A DNA stretch of 64,000 nt, taken from CSP1-4 sp963777975. Its GTDB lineage: Bacteria; Chloroflexota; Limnocylindria; Limnocylindrales; CSP1-4. Under the pieces are notes generated by a model. The model had not been told where the DNA came from. It did no database searches and worked only from the letters and a program-made list of their open reading frames with translations. Of the stretch, positions 18,568-29,462 are shown one piece after another. The number at the start of each line of letters is the position of its first letter. The stretch's first letter is position 1. A program made the translations under genes and the position numbers. Location: assembly GCA_963777975.1 (NCBI GenBank), contig CAVZSO010000009.1, positions 62,001 to 126,000 of the forward strand, written 5' to 3'.

Positions 18568-19390
18568 ATGGACGAAGGTTTGTCGCAGCGTGCACAGGAG
18601 CCGCGGCGCCCGCTCGACACAGCCGATCCGCGAGGGATCGCAACGCTGCCGACGGACGGGTCTCGCCACTCGCTGGCGCTGCAGGTCCTGTCCACGGAAC
18701 ACTTCAGCCTGCTGACGCATCGCAGCCTGGCCTACAACGAAGCCTTCACTCGGGTCGGGATGTTCCTGACCTTCCTCTCGATGTCATTCGTGGCCATGGC
18801 ACTCCTCTCCGGAGCGATGCCGATCGGCTCCGACTTCCTGGTCATCGCGATCATCGTCCTGGGCTTCGACCTCATCGTCGGCATCACGACATTCGTCCGG
18901 GTCGCCAATGCCAACAGCGAAGATCTGCACGCCGTGCACGGCATGGCCAGGATCCGGCACGGCTACGTCGAGCTGGCGCCAGAGACGAAGCCGTACTTCA
19001 CATCGCCGACGTACGACGACATGGAGTCGGTCTTGCTCGCATACACGACCGCGAACCCAGGCTCCATCCGCGCGAATGTCCTCTACGGCATGTCGTCATC
19101 GGGCGGCATGCTCAGCCTCGTCGTCTCGCTGGTGGCAGGGGCCTTCGGTGCGGTCATCGCGCTGGCCCTCGGCGTCTCAAGCGGCTTCGCCTTCGCCATC
19201 GGCGCCATCCTCGCGCTGCTGTGCGTCGTCAGCGAGCTTCCGCTGGGCGCTTGGACGGGCGATCCGCAACCGACGGGCCCTCGTCGTCAACTTCCCTGCC
19301 GCCTGCGGGCGATGGCGGCGGGTGATCGACGACTCGGGATCGATGAAGCCCCGACCTTCGATCGAGGCGCGCGCGTATCGTTGGCCGTGA
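18568..19390 (+). CDS. Membrane protein of unknown function, copy 1 of a tandem pair (one frameshift)
   Basis: About 273 residues when the shift near 19245 is bridged. After a 30-residue polar N-terminus comes VLSTEHFSLLTHRSLAYNEAF, then two transmembrane helices (about residues 66-88 and 92-112), a polar middle, and two more helices near 180-230. The C-terminal ALVVNFPA segment, in the shifted frame, matches SIVVRFPA in the next gene. It is clearly paralogous to the 19464 gene over its full length. GAGAGG lies upstream of the ATG. No known family was recognised. Confidence 0.7.
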
Positions 19391-19463
19391 CGCGGGAGCG
19401 CCGGCGTCACGTTGGCGGCGCCGCGACGCAGACGCCCAGCGGATCGAGCGGAGGATGTCGGGG

Positions 19464-20225
19464 ATGGACGAGAGCATGTCAGTACGAGGCGTGGAGCCGC
19501 GCCGGCCCGCTATGGCTTCCATGACCGCGGCCAGCGTCGCGGGCGGGTCGGGCGAATCGCTGGTCATGCAGGTGCTGTCGACCGAGCACATGAGCCTGCT
19601 CTCGCAGCGCAGCCTGGTCTACAACGAGGCCTTCACGCGCGTCGGCATGCTGCTCACGTTCGTTTCGATGTCGCTCGTGGCGGTGGCGCTGCTATCTGGG
19701 GCCTTGCCGGTACGAAGCGACCTGGTGGCGATCGTGGCCATCGTTCTCGGCTTCGACCTCGTGGTCGGCGTGGCCACGGTGATCCGAGTTCGCAATGCCT
19801 ACCAGGAGGACTTCATCGCCGTTCAGGCGATGAACCGCGTCCGCCGCGGATACCTCGATCTCGCGCCCGGGGCTGCGCCATATCTTTCGATGGGCACGTA
19901 TGACGATCTCCCTGGCGTGGTCGCCTCGTACGGGACGTCGATCGTCCCATCCTCCACGCTTGCCGGCGTTGCGTACGGCTTGTCGACCTCGATCGGCCTG
20001 GCGATGCTCGTGGTCGCCCTGCTCGCGGGAGCATTCCTCGCGGTCGTCGGGCTGGCGGCTGGCGCGAGCGGTTGGACCTCGCTTGCGGCCGGGGCGATCG
20101 GCAGTCTCGTCGCGTTGGCCCTCCTGGGCTGGGTCGGCATGCGGACACAGGTCCGCAACCAGGCGAGCATCGTCGTCCGCTTCCCGGCACCGCACACGGA
20201 CGGATCGGACGCCGAGGTCGGATGA
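19464..20225 (+). CDS. Membrane protein of unknown function, copy 2 of a tandem pair
   Basis: 253 residues. It shares VLSTEHMSLLSQRSLVYNEAF, the helices and the C-terminal VVRFPA segment with the preceding gene. The ATG at 19464 is preferred over 19455 because GGAGG then sits 9 bases upstream and the product starts MDES like MDEG in copy 1. Its stop overlaps the cysS start (ATGA), so the pair and cysS are likely one operon. The function is unknown. Confidence 0.75.
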   Translation: MDESMSVRGVEPRRPAMASMTAASVAGGSGESLVMQVLSTEHMSLLSQRSLVYNEAFTRVGMLLTFVSMSLVAVALLSGALPVRSDLVAIVAIVLGFDLVVGVATVIRVRNAYQEDFIAVQAMNRVRRGYLDLAPGAAPYLSMGTYDDLPGVVASYGTSIVPSSTLAGVAYGLSTSIGLAMLVVALLAGAFLAVVGLAAGASGWTSLAAGAIGSLVALALLGWVGMRTQVRNQASIVVRFPAPHTDGSDAEVG

Positions 20226-21814
20226 CCCTTCGCCTGCGAAACACGCTGACCAGGCAGATCGAGCCGATCGAGCCGATCGAGACGGCGGACGCGGTCGACC
20301 AGTCAGGGCCCCCACGCATCCGCCTCTACTCCTGCGGCCCGACGGTCTATCGATGGGCTCATGTCGGCAACCTGCGCACCTTTCTGCTGGCCGACTTCAT
20401 CCGACGGGTGCTCCTCTATCACGGCCTCGACGTCTTCCATGTCCAGAACATCACCGACGTGGGCCACCTGCGCGACGAGCGATTCGATCGGGGCGCCGAC
20501 CGGATGCTGGTGGCGGCGAAGCTCGAGAACAAGACGACGGCCGAGATCGCCGATGCCTACGAGGCCGGCTTCCATGCCGATGCGGCGCTCGTCAACCTGC
20601 TGCCGGCCCACGTCTTCCCGCGCGCGACCGAGCACATCCCGGAGATGCTGGCGCTGGCCGCCAGTCTCGAGGACCTTGGCTACGCCTACCTGGCGCCGGA
20701 CGGCACGCTCTACTTCGAGGTCGCCCGCGTCGCCGACTATGGGCGTCTGTCGGGCAACACCCTCGATGAGCTGCGGGCCGGGCATCGGGTCGAGGTCGAG
20801 GCAGGCAAGCGCGACGCGGCGGACTTCGCGCTCTGGAAAGCGGCCGGCGAGGGCCGCGAGCTGAAGTGGCCGTCGAAGTGGGGCGAGGGCTTCCCGGGCT
20901 GGCACCTGGAGTGCTCGGCGATGGCTCGCCGCTATCTCGGCGACGAGTTCGAGATCCACACCGGCGGCGTGGACAACGTCTTCCCCCACCACGAGGACGA
21001 GATCGCCCAATCCGTCCCGGTCACCGGCAAGGTGCCGGCACGTCACTGGGTCCACGGCGAACATCTGTTGATGAGCGGCCGCAAGATGGCCAAGTCGGCC
21101 GGCAACTTCCAGCGCATCACCGAGCTCGTCGACGAAGGCATCGACCCCCTCGCCTTCCGCTACCTGACGCTCACCTCCCACTACCGACGCAAGCTCAACT
21201 ACTCGGATGCCTCGATCACCGCCGCCGCGCGATCACTCGACTCTCTGCGGGCCCGACTCCGGGCGCTCGGGCCGCCGCCGGCGTCCGGGCCATGGACGGC
21301 GCCGGCCGTCCTGCGCGCGCGAGCCGCGGGCGATCGACCCGAGGGCATCGCCGAGGCCGTCGAGGGTCATGGTGGCGACGGCTCGTACGTCGTCCAGGAC
21401 CGCGCTCACCAGCCCGAAGCCGCGCTCTCGGATGCAGGGCGCGCTCTGCATGATCGCTTCGTAGCGGCGCTGGATGACGATCTTGATCTGCCAGTGGCCC
21501 TTGCCGTGGTGCGGGAAACCCTCCGTGCAGACCTGGCCCCCGAGGAGCGTCGCTGGCTCGCCCTCGACGCGGACGCCGTGTTGGGGCTCGACCTCGACCG
21601 GGTCTGGGAGGCGCCATCGTCCGCGGGAGCGGACGCGACGTCGGATCCCACGCGGCTCCCGGATGGCGCTGCGGCACTCATCGCGGAACGCACAGCTGCG
21701 CGAGCGGCCCGCGACTTCGCCCGTGCTGACGCGCTGCGCGATCAGCTTGCGGCGATGGGCGTCGAGCTGGTCGACGGGGCCGACGGCACGACGGAGGCGC
21801 GGCCGCTCCGGTAG
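20222..21814 (+). CDS. cysS: Cysteinyl-tRNA synthetase
   Basis: Charges tRNA-Cys in the cytoplasm. The 530 residues include YSCGPTVYRWAHVGNLR, with a zinc Cys and the HIGH variant HVGN. They also include WHLECSAMA and GGVDNVFPHHEDEIAQS with the remaining zinc ligands, and MSGRKMAKSAGN, the KMSKS loop in the variant form KMAKS. A full C-terminal DALR-type helical domain is present, which argues against the mycothiol enzyme MshC. A Glu/Pro repeat (IEPIEPIE) sits in an unusual insert near residue 15. It overlaps the preceding gene by ATGA. Confidence 0.95.
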   Translation: MTLRLRNTLTRQIEPIEPIETADAVDQSGPPRIRLYSCGPTVYRWAHVGNLRTFLLADFIRRVLLYHGLDVFHVQNITDVGHLRDERFDRGADRMLVAAKLENKTTAEIADAYEAGFHADAALVNLLPAHVFPRATEHIPEMLALAASLEDLGYAYLAPDGTLYFEVARVADYGRLSGNTLDELRAGHRVEVEAGKRDAADFALWKAAGEGRELKWPSKWGEGFPGWHLECSAMARRYLGDEFEIHTGGVDNVFPHHEDEIAQSVPVTGKVPARHWVHGEHLLMSGRKMAKSAGNFQRITELVDEGIDPLAFRYLTLTSHYRRKLNYSDASITAAARSLDSLRARLRALGPPPASGPWTAPAVLRARAAGDRPEGIAEAVEGHGGDGSYVVQDRAHQPEAALSDAGRALHDRFVAALDDDLDLPVALAVVRETLRADLAPEERRWLALDADAVLGLDLDRVWEAPSSAGADATSDPTRLPDGAAALIAERTAARAARDFARADALRDQLAAMGVELVDGADGTTEARPLR

Positions 21815-21891
21815 GCATGCCCGTTCCTGACTGGTGCGTTCCGTCAACACCGAATCGGACGATCGGCCGTCTCAATGGAGCAAGGTCCTAG

Positions 21892-21897
21892 TACCAT
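21892..21897 (+). promoter_or_regulatory. Putative -10 box (TACCAT) of the PKD-repeat gene
   Basis: TACCAT lies 9 bases before an ATG at 21907. The same box and 9-base spacing precede the aldolase gene at 61887. Confidence 0.3.
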
Positions 21898-21906
21898 CGG
21901 ACCGAG

Positions 21907-24586
21907 ATGGACCGGCGGCCGGCATGACGCTCCAAGCACAAGCTCAGCGAGTGCCGGCACCCCAGACACCTACGATCAACCCGACGACGGGTGACCGTCG
22001 CCGCCGCGATCGCGGTCCTCGCCTCAGTCCTTCTCGGCATCGGGCCGTCATCGACGGCCGCGGACAGCGGCGATGTCGGATACCAGGACCAGTCCTTCAG
22101 CGGCACGAGCGAGCCCACCGGGACCAAGCGGGCGGAGAGCGTGCTGTGGTGGAACGATGGTTCGTGGTGGGCGGACATGTGGGACACGTCGACCAACGAC
22201 TTCCACATCTTCCGGTTCAACCTGGGGACCCAGTCATGGGTCGATGCGGGAACGACCCTCGACACCCGGTCGAACAGCCACGCGGACGTCCTCTGGGATG
22301 GGTCGCACCTGTACGTGGCGTCGCATATGGCCGTCGCCGACGAGACCGCGGCCGTCGCCGGCTACCCGAGCTATCTCTACCGCTACAGCTACAACGCGGT
22401 CGCCGACACGCTACTCGCTCGACTCCGGATTTCCCGTGCAGATCAACAACTACAAGACCGAGACGCTGGTCATCGACAAGGACTCGACTGGCAAGCTCTG
22501 GGCTACGTGGCAGCAGGACAACACGATCTACGTGAATCGGACGCTCAACGGCGACGATCACACCTGGGGCACCCCCTTCGCCCTGCCGCTCGCCCCTGCC
22601 AGTGTCACGCTGGATGACAACTCGGCTGTCATCGCGTTCGGCGGCAACAAGCTTGGTCTGTTGTGGAGCAACCAGTCGTCTGCGAATGACGCCATGTGGT
22701 TCGCCGTGCACGACGACGGGCAGCCCGACACCAGCTGGTCGGCTGCTCGGACGGCGATCCAGGGATCGAATACCGCCGACGATCACATGAACCTGAAGTC
22801 GATCCAGACCGACGGCAGTGGGCGGGTCTACGCGGCGATCAAGACCTCGTTCACGAGCTCGGCGCAACCGTTGATCATGCTGCTCGTCCGAGACTTTGCC
22901 AGCGGCGATTGGACGAGCTATCCGATCGCGCGGGTGTCCGACTGCCCGAACCGCCCCCTCGTCCTCATCGACGAGCAGAACCGCGTCCTGCACGCCTTCT
23001 ACTCGGCACCCGGGCCGACGGCGTATGACTGCAACTCATCTGGCGGCGAGATCAACGAGAAGACGTCCCCGCTCGACGCCATCTCGTTCCCGATCGGCGC
23101 CGGCACGCCGGTCATGGTCGACTTCGACAGCCCATACGTGCACAACGCATCCTCCACCAAGCAGAACGTCAACAGCCAGACCGGCATCCTCGTCGTCGCC
23201 AGGAACAGCCACACGACACGCTACTGGCACTACTACGAGTCGATCGGTGGCAGCGCGCCGCCCGCACCGGTCGCCAACTTCAGCGGCACCCCGACCAGCG
23301 GCACGGCGCCGTTCGCGGTCGACCTTCACCGACACCTCGACGAACAGCCCGACCTCGCTGGGCCTGGACCTTCGGCGACGGCGGCACCTCGACGGCGCAG
23401 AACCCGAGCCATACGTACACCATCGGCCGGCACCTACACGGTGGCCCTGACGGCCACCAACAGCGGCGGCAGCAACACCAAGTCGGTCACGGACTACATC
23501 ACCGCGAATCCGCCACCCGCGCCGGTCGCAAGCTTCACTGGGACTCCGACCTCTGGCGTGGCGCCGCTCGCGGTCAACTTCACCGACACCTCGACGAACA
23601 GCCCGACTTCATGGGCCTGGACCTTCGGCGACGGCGGCACCTCGACGGCCCAGAACCCGAGCCATACGTACGCGTCGGCGGGCACCTATTCGGTCGGCCT
23701 AACTGCCAGCAATGCCGGTGGCAGCAACACAGCGACCGGAGCAACTACATCAGCGTGACGTCGCCGGTCCCGCCCCCGACGGCGGCATTCAGCGGGACTC
23801 CGACCTCGGGCGTGGCGCCGCTCACGGTCAACTTCACCGACGCATCGACGAACAGCCCGACCACTGGGCCTGGACCTTCGGTGACGGTGGGACGTCGACG
23901 GCGCAGAACCCGAGCCATACGTACGCCTCGGCGGGCACCTATACGGTCGCCCTGACTGCCAGCAATACCGGCGGCGGCAACACGCGACGAGGCCGAGCTA
24001 CATCACCGCAATCCGCCACCAGCACCGGTCGCCAACTTCAGCGGCACCCCGACCAGCGGCACGGTGCCGTTCACGGTCAACTTCACCGACATGTCGACGA
24101 ACAGCCCGACCAGCTGGTCGTGGAACTTCGGCGACACCGGCACCTCGACGGCGCAGAACCCGAGCCATGCGTACACCACCGCCGGCACCTACACCGTGAC
24201 GCTGACGGCCACCAACAGCGGCGGCAGCAGCACCAAGACGCTCACGAACTACATCACCGCGAATCCGCCACAGCCAGACTTCACGCTGAGCCGTTACGCC
24301 GTCCAAGCAGGTCGTCGTCCGGGGCAGTCCCACCACCTACACCGTAACGCTGACTCCGGTGAATGGGTTCTCGGGCAACGTGGGCCTGACGGTCACGGGT
24401 CTGCCTCAGGATTCGAGCGCGGCCTTCAGCCCGAACCCACTCAGCCTGCCAGCGAGCGGCACGTCGACCCTCACGGTGACGACCACGTCGGCGACGAAGG
24501 TGGGCAGCTTCACGTTGACGATCACCGCGTCCGGCGGATCGCGTTCACACTCGACGGCAGTCGTCCTCCAGGTCAAACGGAAGTAG
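21907..24586 (+). CDS. Secreted multi-PKD-domain protein (many frameshifts)
   Basis: Reconstructed across about nine frame changes (near 21985, 22410, 23321, 23358, 23425, 23742, 23866, 23990, 24308). Order: signal/anchor helix (VTVAAAIAVLASVLLGIG), a region of about 400 residues rich in WWNDG and DGSHLYVASH motifs that looks like a beta-propeller, four PKD domains of about 84 residues (VNFTDTSTNSPTSWAWTFGDG and SHTYASAGTY type), and a final beta-sandwich ending at 24586. PKD domains are extracellular Ig-like modules used in adhesion or in presenting enzymes. No catalytic centre is obvious. The start may be ATG 21907, ATG 21924 or GTG 21991. A true pseudogene cannot be excluded here. Confidence 0.65.
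23270..24275 (+). repeat. Tandem DNA repeat encoding four PKD domains
   Basis: The block aacccgagcc recurs at 23401, 23654, 23907 and 24157, giving spacings of 253, 253 and 250 bases, about 84 codons. Within each unit a stretch encoding STNSPTSWAWTFGDGGT and one encoding SHTY are nearly identical at the DNA level, so the units expanded recently or are kept alike by recombination. Most frameshifts of the host gene lie inside these units. Confidence 0.8.
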
Positions 24587-24603
24587 CCCTGGAGTACGGG
24601 CAT

Positions 24604-24621
24604 GGCCGTCTCAGCACGGCC
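24604..24621. terminator. Candidate hairpin between convergent genes
   Basis: GGCCGT-ctcagc-ACGGCC, a 6-base stem just after the PKD gene stop and before the end of the convergent gene. No T-run is visible, so support is weak. Confidence 0.25.
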
Positions 24622-24706
24622 TCGACCGAGGACGAGAGGAGTCGGGCGCCGTTCGACTCGCTGCCGCCGAAGATGGACCCACGCCCGGGAGTCCGTGCCG
24701 TCGGGA

Positions 24707-26924
24707 CTATCGGACAGCGACGCGCGCCGCGGCGACGATCTCGCGGGCACGCTCGCGGATGTCCATGGCGAAGGGGTCCCCGGCAGCGATGGCGCCCTCG
24801 AGCGCATCGACGACGTCGTAGAAGTCATTCCAGGCCGCCCGCTCGCGCTCGACGACGCTGCGCAGGACGTCGCCACTCGTGAAGTCCAGGGTCTCACTGA
24901 GTCGTCGTGCGCCGATCTCAGCCATCTCGACGCCGAGCGTGCCCCGTCCGTCGTCGAACGCCTGCGCCAGCCGCAAGGCGAAGCGCAGCATCACGACGGT
25001 CACCGGCAGCCGGGAGACGAAGCAGCCCGTGAACGGGTCGAGGATCGCCTTGACGGCCCGCGCGGCCTGCCAGCCGGCGTCGATCGCCTGGCCTTCCGCC
25101 GACGTCGCGGTCACCCTGGCCAACGCCGAGAACTGCAGGATCCTGACATCGTCGCCGATGAGCTTCCCGGCCTCCGCGGCAGCCATGGCTTCGCCCGCGA
25201 ACGCCTCCTTGTCGTGGCGCATGATCAGGCCCGCCGCGTGCGCATACGCGAGTCGCGGCTCGGGACCGTCGCCGATGGGGCCATCGCTCGGCCAAAGGAT
25301 CGACAGCAGGTACGCCTGGTCCTCCGCTCGACCGACGAACGACGGCGTGAACGGCCGATGCCGCCGCAGGGCATCGGCCAGGATCCCGTTCGTGCCACCG
25401 GTCACGTGGACGCGCTGGAGGCACCGCGCCCGCCCGTCGCGCTCCGGCGAGTCATAGCGCTCCATCATCTCGGCCCGCGTAGAGAGCGCCTGTGGCAGGG
25501 CGCTGAGGAAGATGGATCGATCGTATGCCAGCGGCCCAGCCGGATATGCCACGTCCGGCGTGAACAACCCGCGGTCGATGTCGCGTTCGTTGACCAGTGC
25601 GCCGGCGATCATCCCGAGCTCGAGCTCGCGGCCCAGGGGGTCGACACCGACCGCGCCCCAGAGCGGGGTCTCGAGGTGCTCGAACGCCGACGCCCCCGTC
25701 TCGGCCACCAGCTCCGCCTGTGGGAAGACCTGGTCGAGGTCGATCTTGAACGTGCCACGGACGTCGGGATCGACGAGCACCTGCCAGAGCGCCGTGACCG
25801 CTTTCAGAAACGTGTAGTGGCGTCCATACGCGCCGTCCACGCCGAACACCTCGTGCAATCGCGCCCGCCTGACCTCCGGCGCCAGCGCCGGAGGAGTCGG
25901 CAGATAGCGGTCGGCGGCCGGACCCAGGACGTCGTCGACCAGGCGCTCCGTGTCGACCTCGGTGAACACGAGGACGTCGAGGTGGCGAAGCGATCCCGCG
26001 GCGGCCAGTTCGGCCTCGAGATAGCGCCGGGCGATGGCATGCAGCCCGGGATGTGTGACCGACACGGATAGCAGGCAGGTCACCCTGCCGGTCCCGGAGT
26101 CCCGTTGGCGCTCGAACTCGACGGCCTCGTCCAACCCGCGCAGGCCGTAGAGCAACTCGTTGCTGGCGGGCTCGACGCCGATCTGGATGGGGTGGTCGTA
26201 CCAGTGTGCCTGCGGTTCGGCGGCCGCGGTCACCAGGTCGCGACGCAGGTCAGCCGCATACGGCAACGCCTCGACCGGGCGCGTCGGCGACGGGACCGTC
26301 AGCAGCACGTTGGAGGTGAACAGCAGCTGGCGGCCGGGATCGACGATCGGGGCCGGGTTGGGGGCCACGACCGTCACGGTCCGTGCCGCCCGAAGGCTGG
26401 CTTCTCGCTCCACCTCGTGGCCTCGGACCCCCACGCCCTCGGGGAAGAAGACAGACCAGAGGACCTCCGACGATTCGCCGCCGTCTCGGGACCCCAGCTC
26501 TTCGGCGGCTCGCACGAGCCGATCGGCGACATCGCGGTCGCTCGCGCACGCTCGCTCGATCTCCTCGGTCACCGATACCAGAGCGCGACGATAGAGGTCT
26601 GCAAGGCCGGCCGGTCCATCGGCCGGCGGTGCGTCCATGTGCGCGATCGCCCGCGCGTAGGCCGGATGTGCCCGCCCGCAAAGGGCGACCAGGAAGGCGG
26701 CGGTCAGCGAGGCGGTGGCAGCCTCAGCATCGGTCGTGGCCTCGCTATCGAGACGAGTCCGCGGCGGTCCTGGGCAGGCGGTCCGGCGCCGTTCGCTCGG
26801 TCGTTCGCAGGCTCTCGTCCGCCGACGGTAGCCAACGCTCGGGATCGAAGATCGGCAGCGTCGAACCCGCGATCCGCGGTCCCAGCATCCGCTGCAGGAT
26901 GGCCTCGAAGGCGTCGATCGACAC
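24707..26924 (-). CDS. Large protein of unknown function (possible glycosyltransferase-like domain), one frameshift
   Basis: About 738 residues. The N-terminal 55 residues (VSIDAFEAILQRMLGPRIAG onward) lie in a different frame from the rest; removing one base near 26755 joins them. The middle contains HWYDHPIQIG, KIDLDQVFPQAELV and HVTGGTNGILADALRR followed by GRAEDQAYL. The DLDQ acidic motif and the late GRAEDQ segment recall inverting glycosyltransferases, but this is weak and no family is confirmed. The start at GTG 26924 is chosen because a TACCCT box sits 9 bases upstream. It has no signal peptide or membrane helix. Confidence 0.6.
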
Positions 26925-26933
26925 GATCCCGAG

Positions 26934-26939
26934 AGGGTA
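26934..26939 (-). promoter_or_regulatory. Putative -10 box (TACCCT) of the 24707-26924 gene
   Basis: On the minus strand TACCCT is followed by 9 bases and then GTG, supporting that start codon. The rest of the 240-base gap up to the copper ATPase end holds nothing else I can identify except a short direct repeat CTCAGCC near 27150-27175. Confidence 0.3.
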
Positions 26940-27167
26940 GCGCCCTCGCGATCCGCTGCGATGGACCTCCCGTGACGCCGCTCCGGGACCGACCAACCAT
27001 CCTTGCACGCCATGATCGAACGGGCGCGGCAGCCTGTCGAGCAGCCCGTTCCTCCGCAGATGCCAATCACTGGGTGACCGGGATGACGCAGGAACGGGCT
27101 CTTCTCGCCCTTCGTCCGCTCGTTCAGCCACGCGGTGCAAACGCCCCCGCGGCTCAGCCGTTGAGAC

Positions 27168-29462
27168 TCAGCCGGCCCGGATGTCCACCCTGCGCAATCG
27201 GAGTGAGTTGAGGACCACGCTGACCGAGCTGATCGCCATCGCGCCCGCCGCCAGCGCTGGGTTGAGGGTCAAGCCCGTGAGCGGGTACAGGACGCCCATG
27301 GCGACGGGGATGAGGATCACGTTGTACCCGAACGCCCAGCCGAGGTTCTCGCGGATGACGGTCATCGTGCTGCGGGACAAGGCGATGGCCGCGGTGACCA
27401 AGCGTGGGTCGCCGCCGACGAGGGTCACGTCTGAGGCTTCGATGGCGATGTCGGTGCCGGTCCCGATGGCCACCCCCAGATCCGCCTGCGCCAGCGCCGG
27501 CGCATCGTTGATGCCATCACCGACCATGGCCACGACCTTGCCAGCGGCCTGCAAGGACCGAACGCGTTCGGCTTTGTCGCCGGGCAAGACCTCGGCCATG
27601 ACGTGGTCCGGCGCGATCCCGACCGCATGGGCCACGCTGTGTGCGGTCGCCCAGCCGTCGCCTGTGACGAGCCATGCCCTGGTTCCGCGCTCGGCCAGGT
27701 TTCGGATGGCGGCTGCCGCCTCCGGCTTGATCGGGTCGGCGACGACGATCATCCCGGCCGCCTGACCATCGACGGCCACGAAGACTGGCGTCCTGCCTTC
27801 AGAGGCGGCCCGCTCCGCCGCCTCGGCGAGGCCTCCGACGACGATGCCGCGGGTGTCCATCAATCGGCCGTTGCCGATGGCGACGGGATGGCCTTCGACG
27901 ACGGCCACCGCCCCGAGCCCGGTCAGCGACTCGAAGTCCGTCGCGGTTCGGAAGCCCAGCTCGTCCTGGTGGGCACGGGCGACGATGGCGGCCGCGAGCG
28001 GATGCTCCGAGCCTCGCTCGACCGATGCGGCCAGGTCCAGGAGCTCGGCGGCGGTCACGCCATCGGCCGGGACGAGCTCAGTGACCGCTGGCCGTCCGAC
28101 GGTCAGGGTGCCGGTCTTGTCGAAGACCACGGCGGTCACGTGACCCGCTCGTTCGAGGGCATCGCCGCCACGGATGAGGATGCCTGCCTGGGCCGCGCGG
28201 CCGGTGCCGACCATGATCGCCGTCGGCGTGGCAAGGCCCATGGCGCACGGGCAGGCGATGATGAGCACGGTGATGGCCGCGATGAGTGCGAGCGTGAAGC
28301 TCGGTTCCGGACCCAGGACCAGCCAGGCGACGAACGTGACTGCGGCGAGCAGCATGACGATGGGCACGAAGACCGCGCTGATGCGGTCCGCCAGCCCCTG
28401 GATGGGCGCCTTGGAGCCCTGAGCCTGCTCGACCATGCGCACGATCTGCGCAAGGACGGTATCGCGTCCGACCCTCGTGGCGCGCAGCACGATGGTGCCG
28501 CTCCGATCGAAGGTCGCCCCGATGACCTCGTCGCCCGGCCCCTTCGCGACCGGCATCGACTCACCGGTCAGCATCGACTGGTCGAGGCTCGCGGCGCCGT
28601 CGGTGACGATGCCGTCGACTGGCACCTTCTCCCCTGGCCGCACGCGGACGAGATCGCCCGGCATGACCTGCTCGATCGGGACGTCCGTCTCGACGTCGCC
28701 GACGACGATGCGCGCCGTCCTGGCCTGGAGACCGACCAGGGCGCGGATGGCGCCGGCGGTCTGACGCTTGGCCCGCGCCTCCATCCAGCGTCCGAGGAGG
28801 ATGAGCCCGACGATGATCGTGCTGGAGTCGAAGTAGGTCTCGGGTGGACGACCGGCCTCCATCACCACCTGGGGCCAGAGCGTGATGACCGTGGAGTAGC
28901 CCCAGGCAGCGGTCGTGCCGATGGCGACGAGCGTGTCCATGGTCACGTCGCCATGGCGCGCAGCCTTCCACGCCGCGCGCAGGAAGCGCCCGCCGGCCCA
29001 GAACAGCACGAAGGTCGCTGGCAGCAGGACCAGTCGATTGGCTGTCTCCATGTCGAAGGGACGGTCCGGCCAGAACATGACGGCCATGATGCCGAGGGCG
29101 ATGGCCAGGCTGACCACGGCGCGGAGACGCAGATCGGTCAGCTCGCGATCCTTCGCCTGAGCCTCGGCGTCGACGTCCGCCGCCAGATCGACGGCCGTCG
29201 GCTGCCCGACCGACGACGTCGGTCGGACGTCGTAGCCGGCGGCCTCGACCGCGCTGACCAGCTCAGCCCGCCCGGCGATGGTCGGGTCGACCTGCACGGT
29301 CGCGCGTTCGGTGGCCAGGTTGACGCTGGCGTCCACGACGCCGTCGGTCCGCTTCAGGAAGCGCTCGATGCGGTTGACGCACGAGGCACAGGTCATGCCC
29401 TCGATGGGCAGCACCATCTCGATCGTCTGGGGCGCCAAGGGCGTCACGGATCCGGCAGTCAT
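27168..29462 (-). CDS. copA: Copper-exporting P1B-type ATPase
   Basis: Pumps Cu(I) out across the inner membrane using ATP. The 764 residues contain one N-terminal heavy-metal domain (GMTCASC), the TGES actuator loop, the intramembrane CPC motif in IIACPCAMGLATPT, the DKTGT phosphorylation site, the SEHPLA motif and GDGINDAPALAQAD. The Cys-Pro-Cys site and the later YN and MSS segments fit a Cu(I) rather than a Zn(II) pump. The ATG lies inside a palindrome (29461-29477), suggesting tight metal-responsive control. It is divergent from the methyltransferase gene at 29500. Confidence 0.95.
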   Translation of the reverse strand: MTAGSVTPLAPQTIEMVLPIEGMTCASCVNRIERFLKRTDGVVDASVNLATERATVQVDPTIAGRAELVSAVEAAGYDVRPTSSVGQPTAVDLAADVDAEAQAKDRELTDLRLRAVVSLAIALGIMAVMFWPDRPFDMETANRLVLLPATFVLFWAGGRFLRAAWKAARHGDVTMDTLVAIGTTAAWGYSTVITLWPQVVMEAGRPPETYFDSSTIIVGLILLGRWMEARAKRQTAGAIRALVGLQARTARIVVGDVETDVPIEQVMPGDLVRVRPGEKVPVDGIVTDGAASLDQSMLTGESMPVAKGPGDEVIGATFDRSGTIVLRATRVGRDTVLAQIVRMVEQAQGSKAPIQGLADRISAVFVPIVMLLAAVTFVAWLVLGPEPSFTLALIAAITVLIIACPCAMGLATPTAIMVGTGRAAQAGILIRGGDALERAGHVTAVVFDKTGTLTVGRPAVTELVPADGVTAAELLDLAASVERGSEHPLAAAIVARAHQDELGFRTATDFESLTGLGAVAVVEGHPVAIGNGRLMDTRGIVVGGLAEAAERAASEGRTPVFVAVDGQAAGMIVVADPIKPEAAAAIRNLAERGTRAWLVTGDGWATAHSVAHAVGIAPDHVMAEVLPGDKAERVRSLQAAGKVVAMVGDGINDAPALAQADLGVAIGTGTDIAIEASDVTLVGGDPRLVTAAIALSRSTMTVIRENLGWAFGYNVILIPVAMGVLYPLTGLTLNPALAAGAMAISSVSVVLNSLRLRRVDIRAG

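Noticed and set aside
20222..21814. MshC (cysteine:glucosaminyl-inositol ligase) instead of CysS
   Set aside because: The protein has a full C-terminal helical domain and 530 residues, whereas MshC is shorter and lacks it.
21907..24586. Interpreting the PKD gene as several small independent genes
   Set aside because: The pieces join smoothly into signal helix, propeller-like region, four PKD units and a final domain; frame changes explain the splits.
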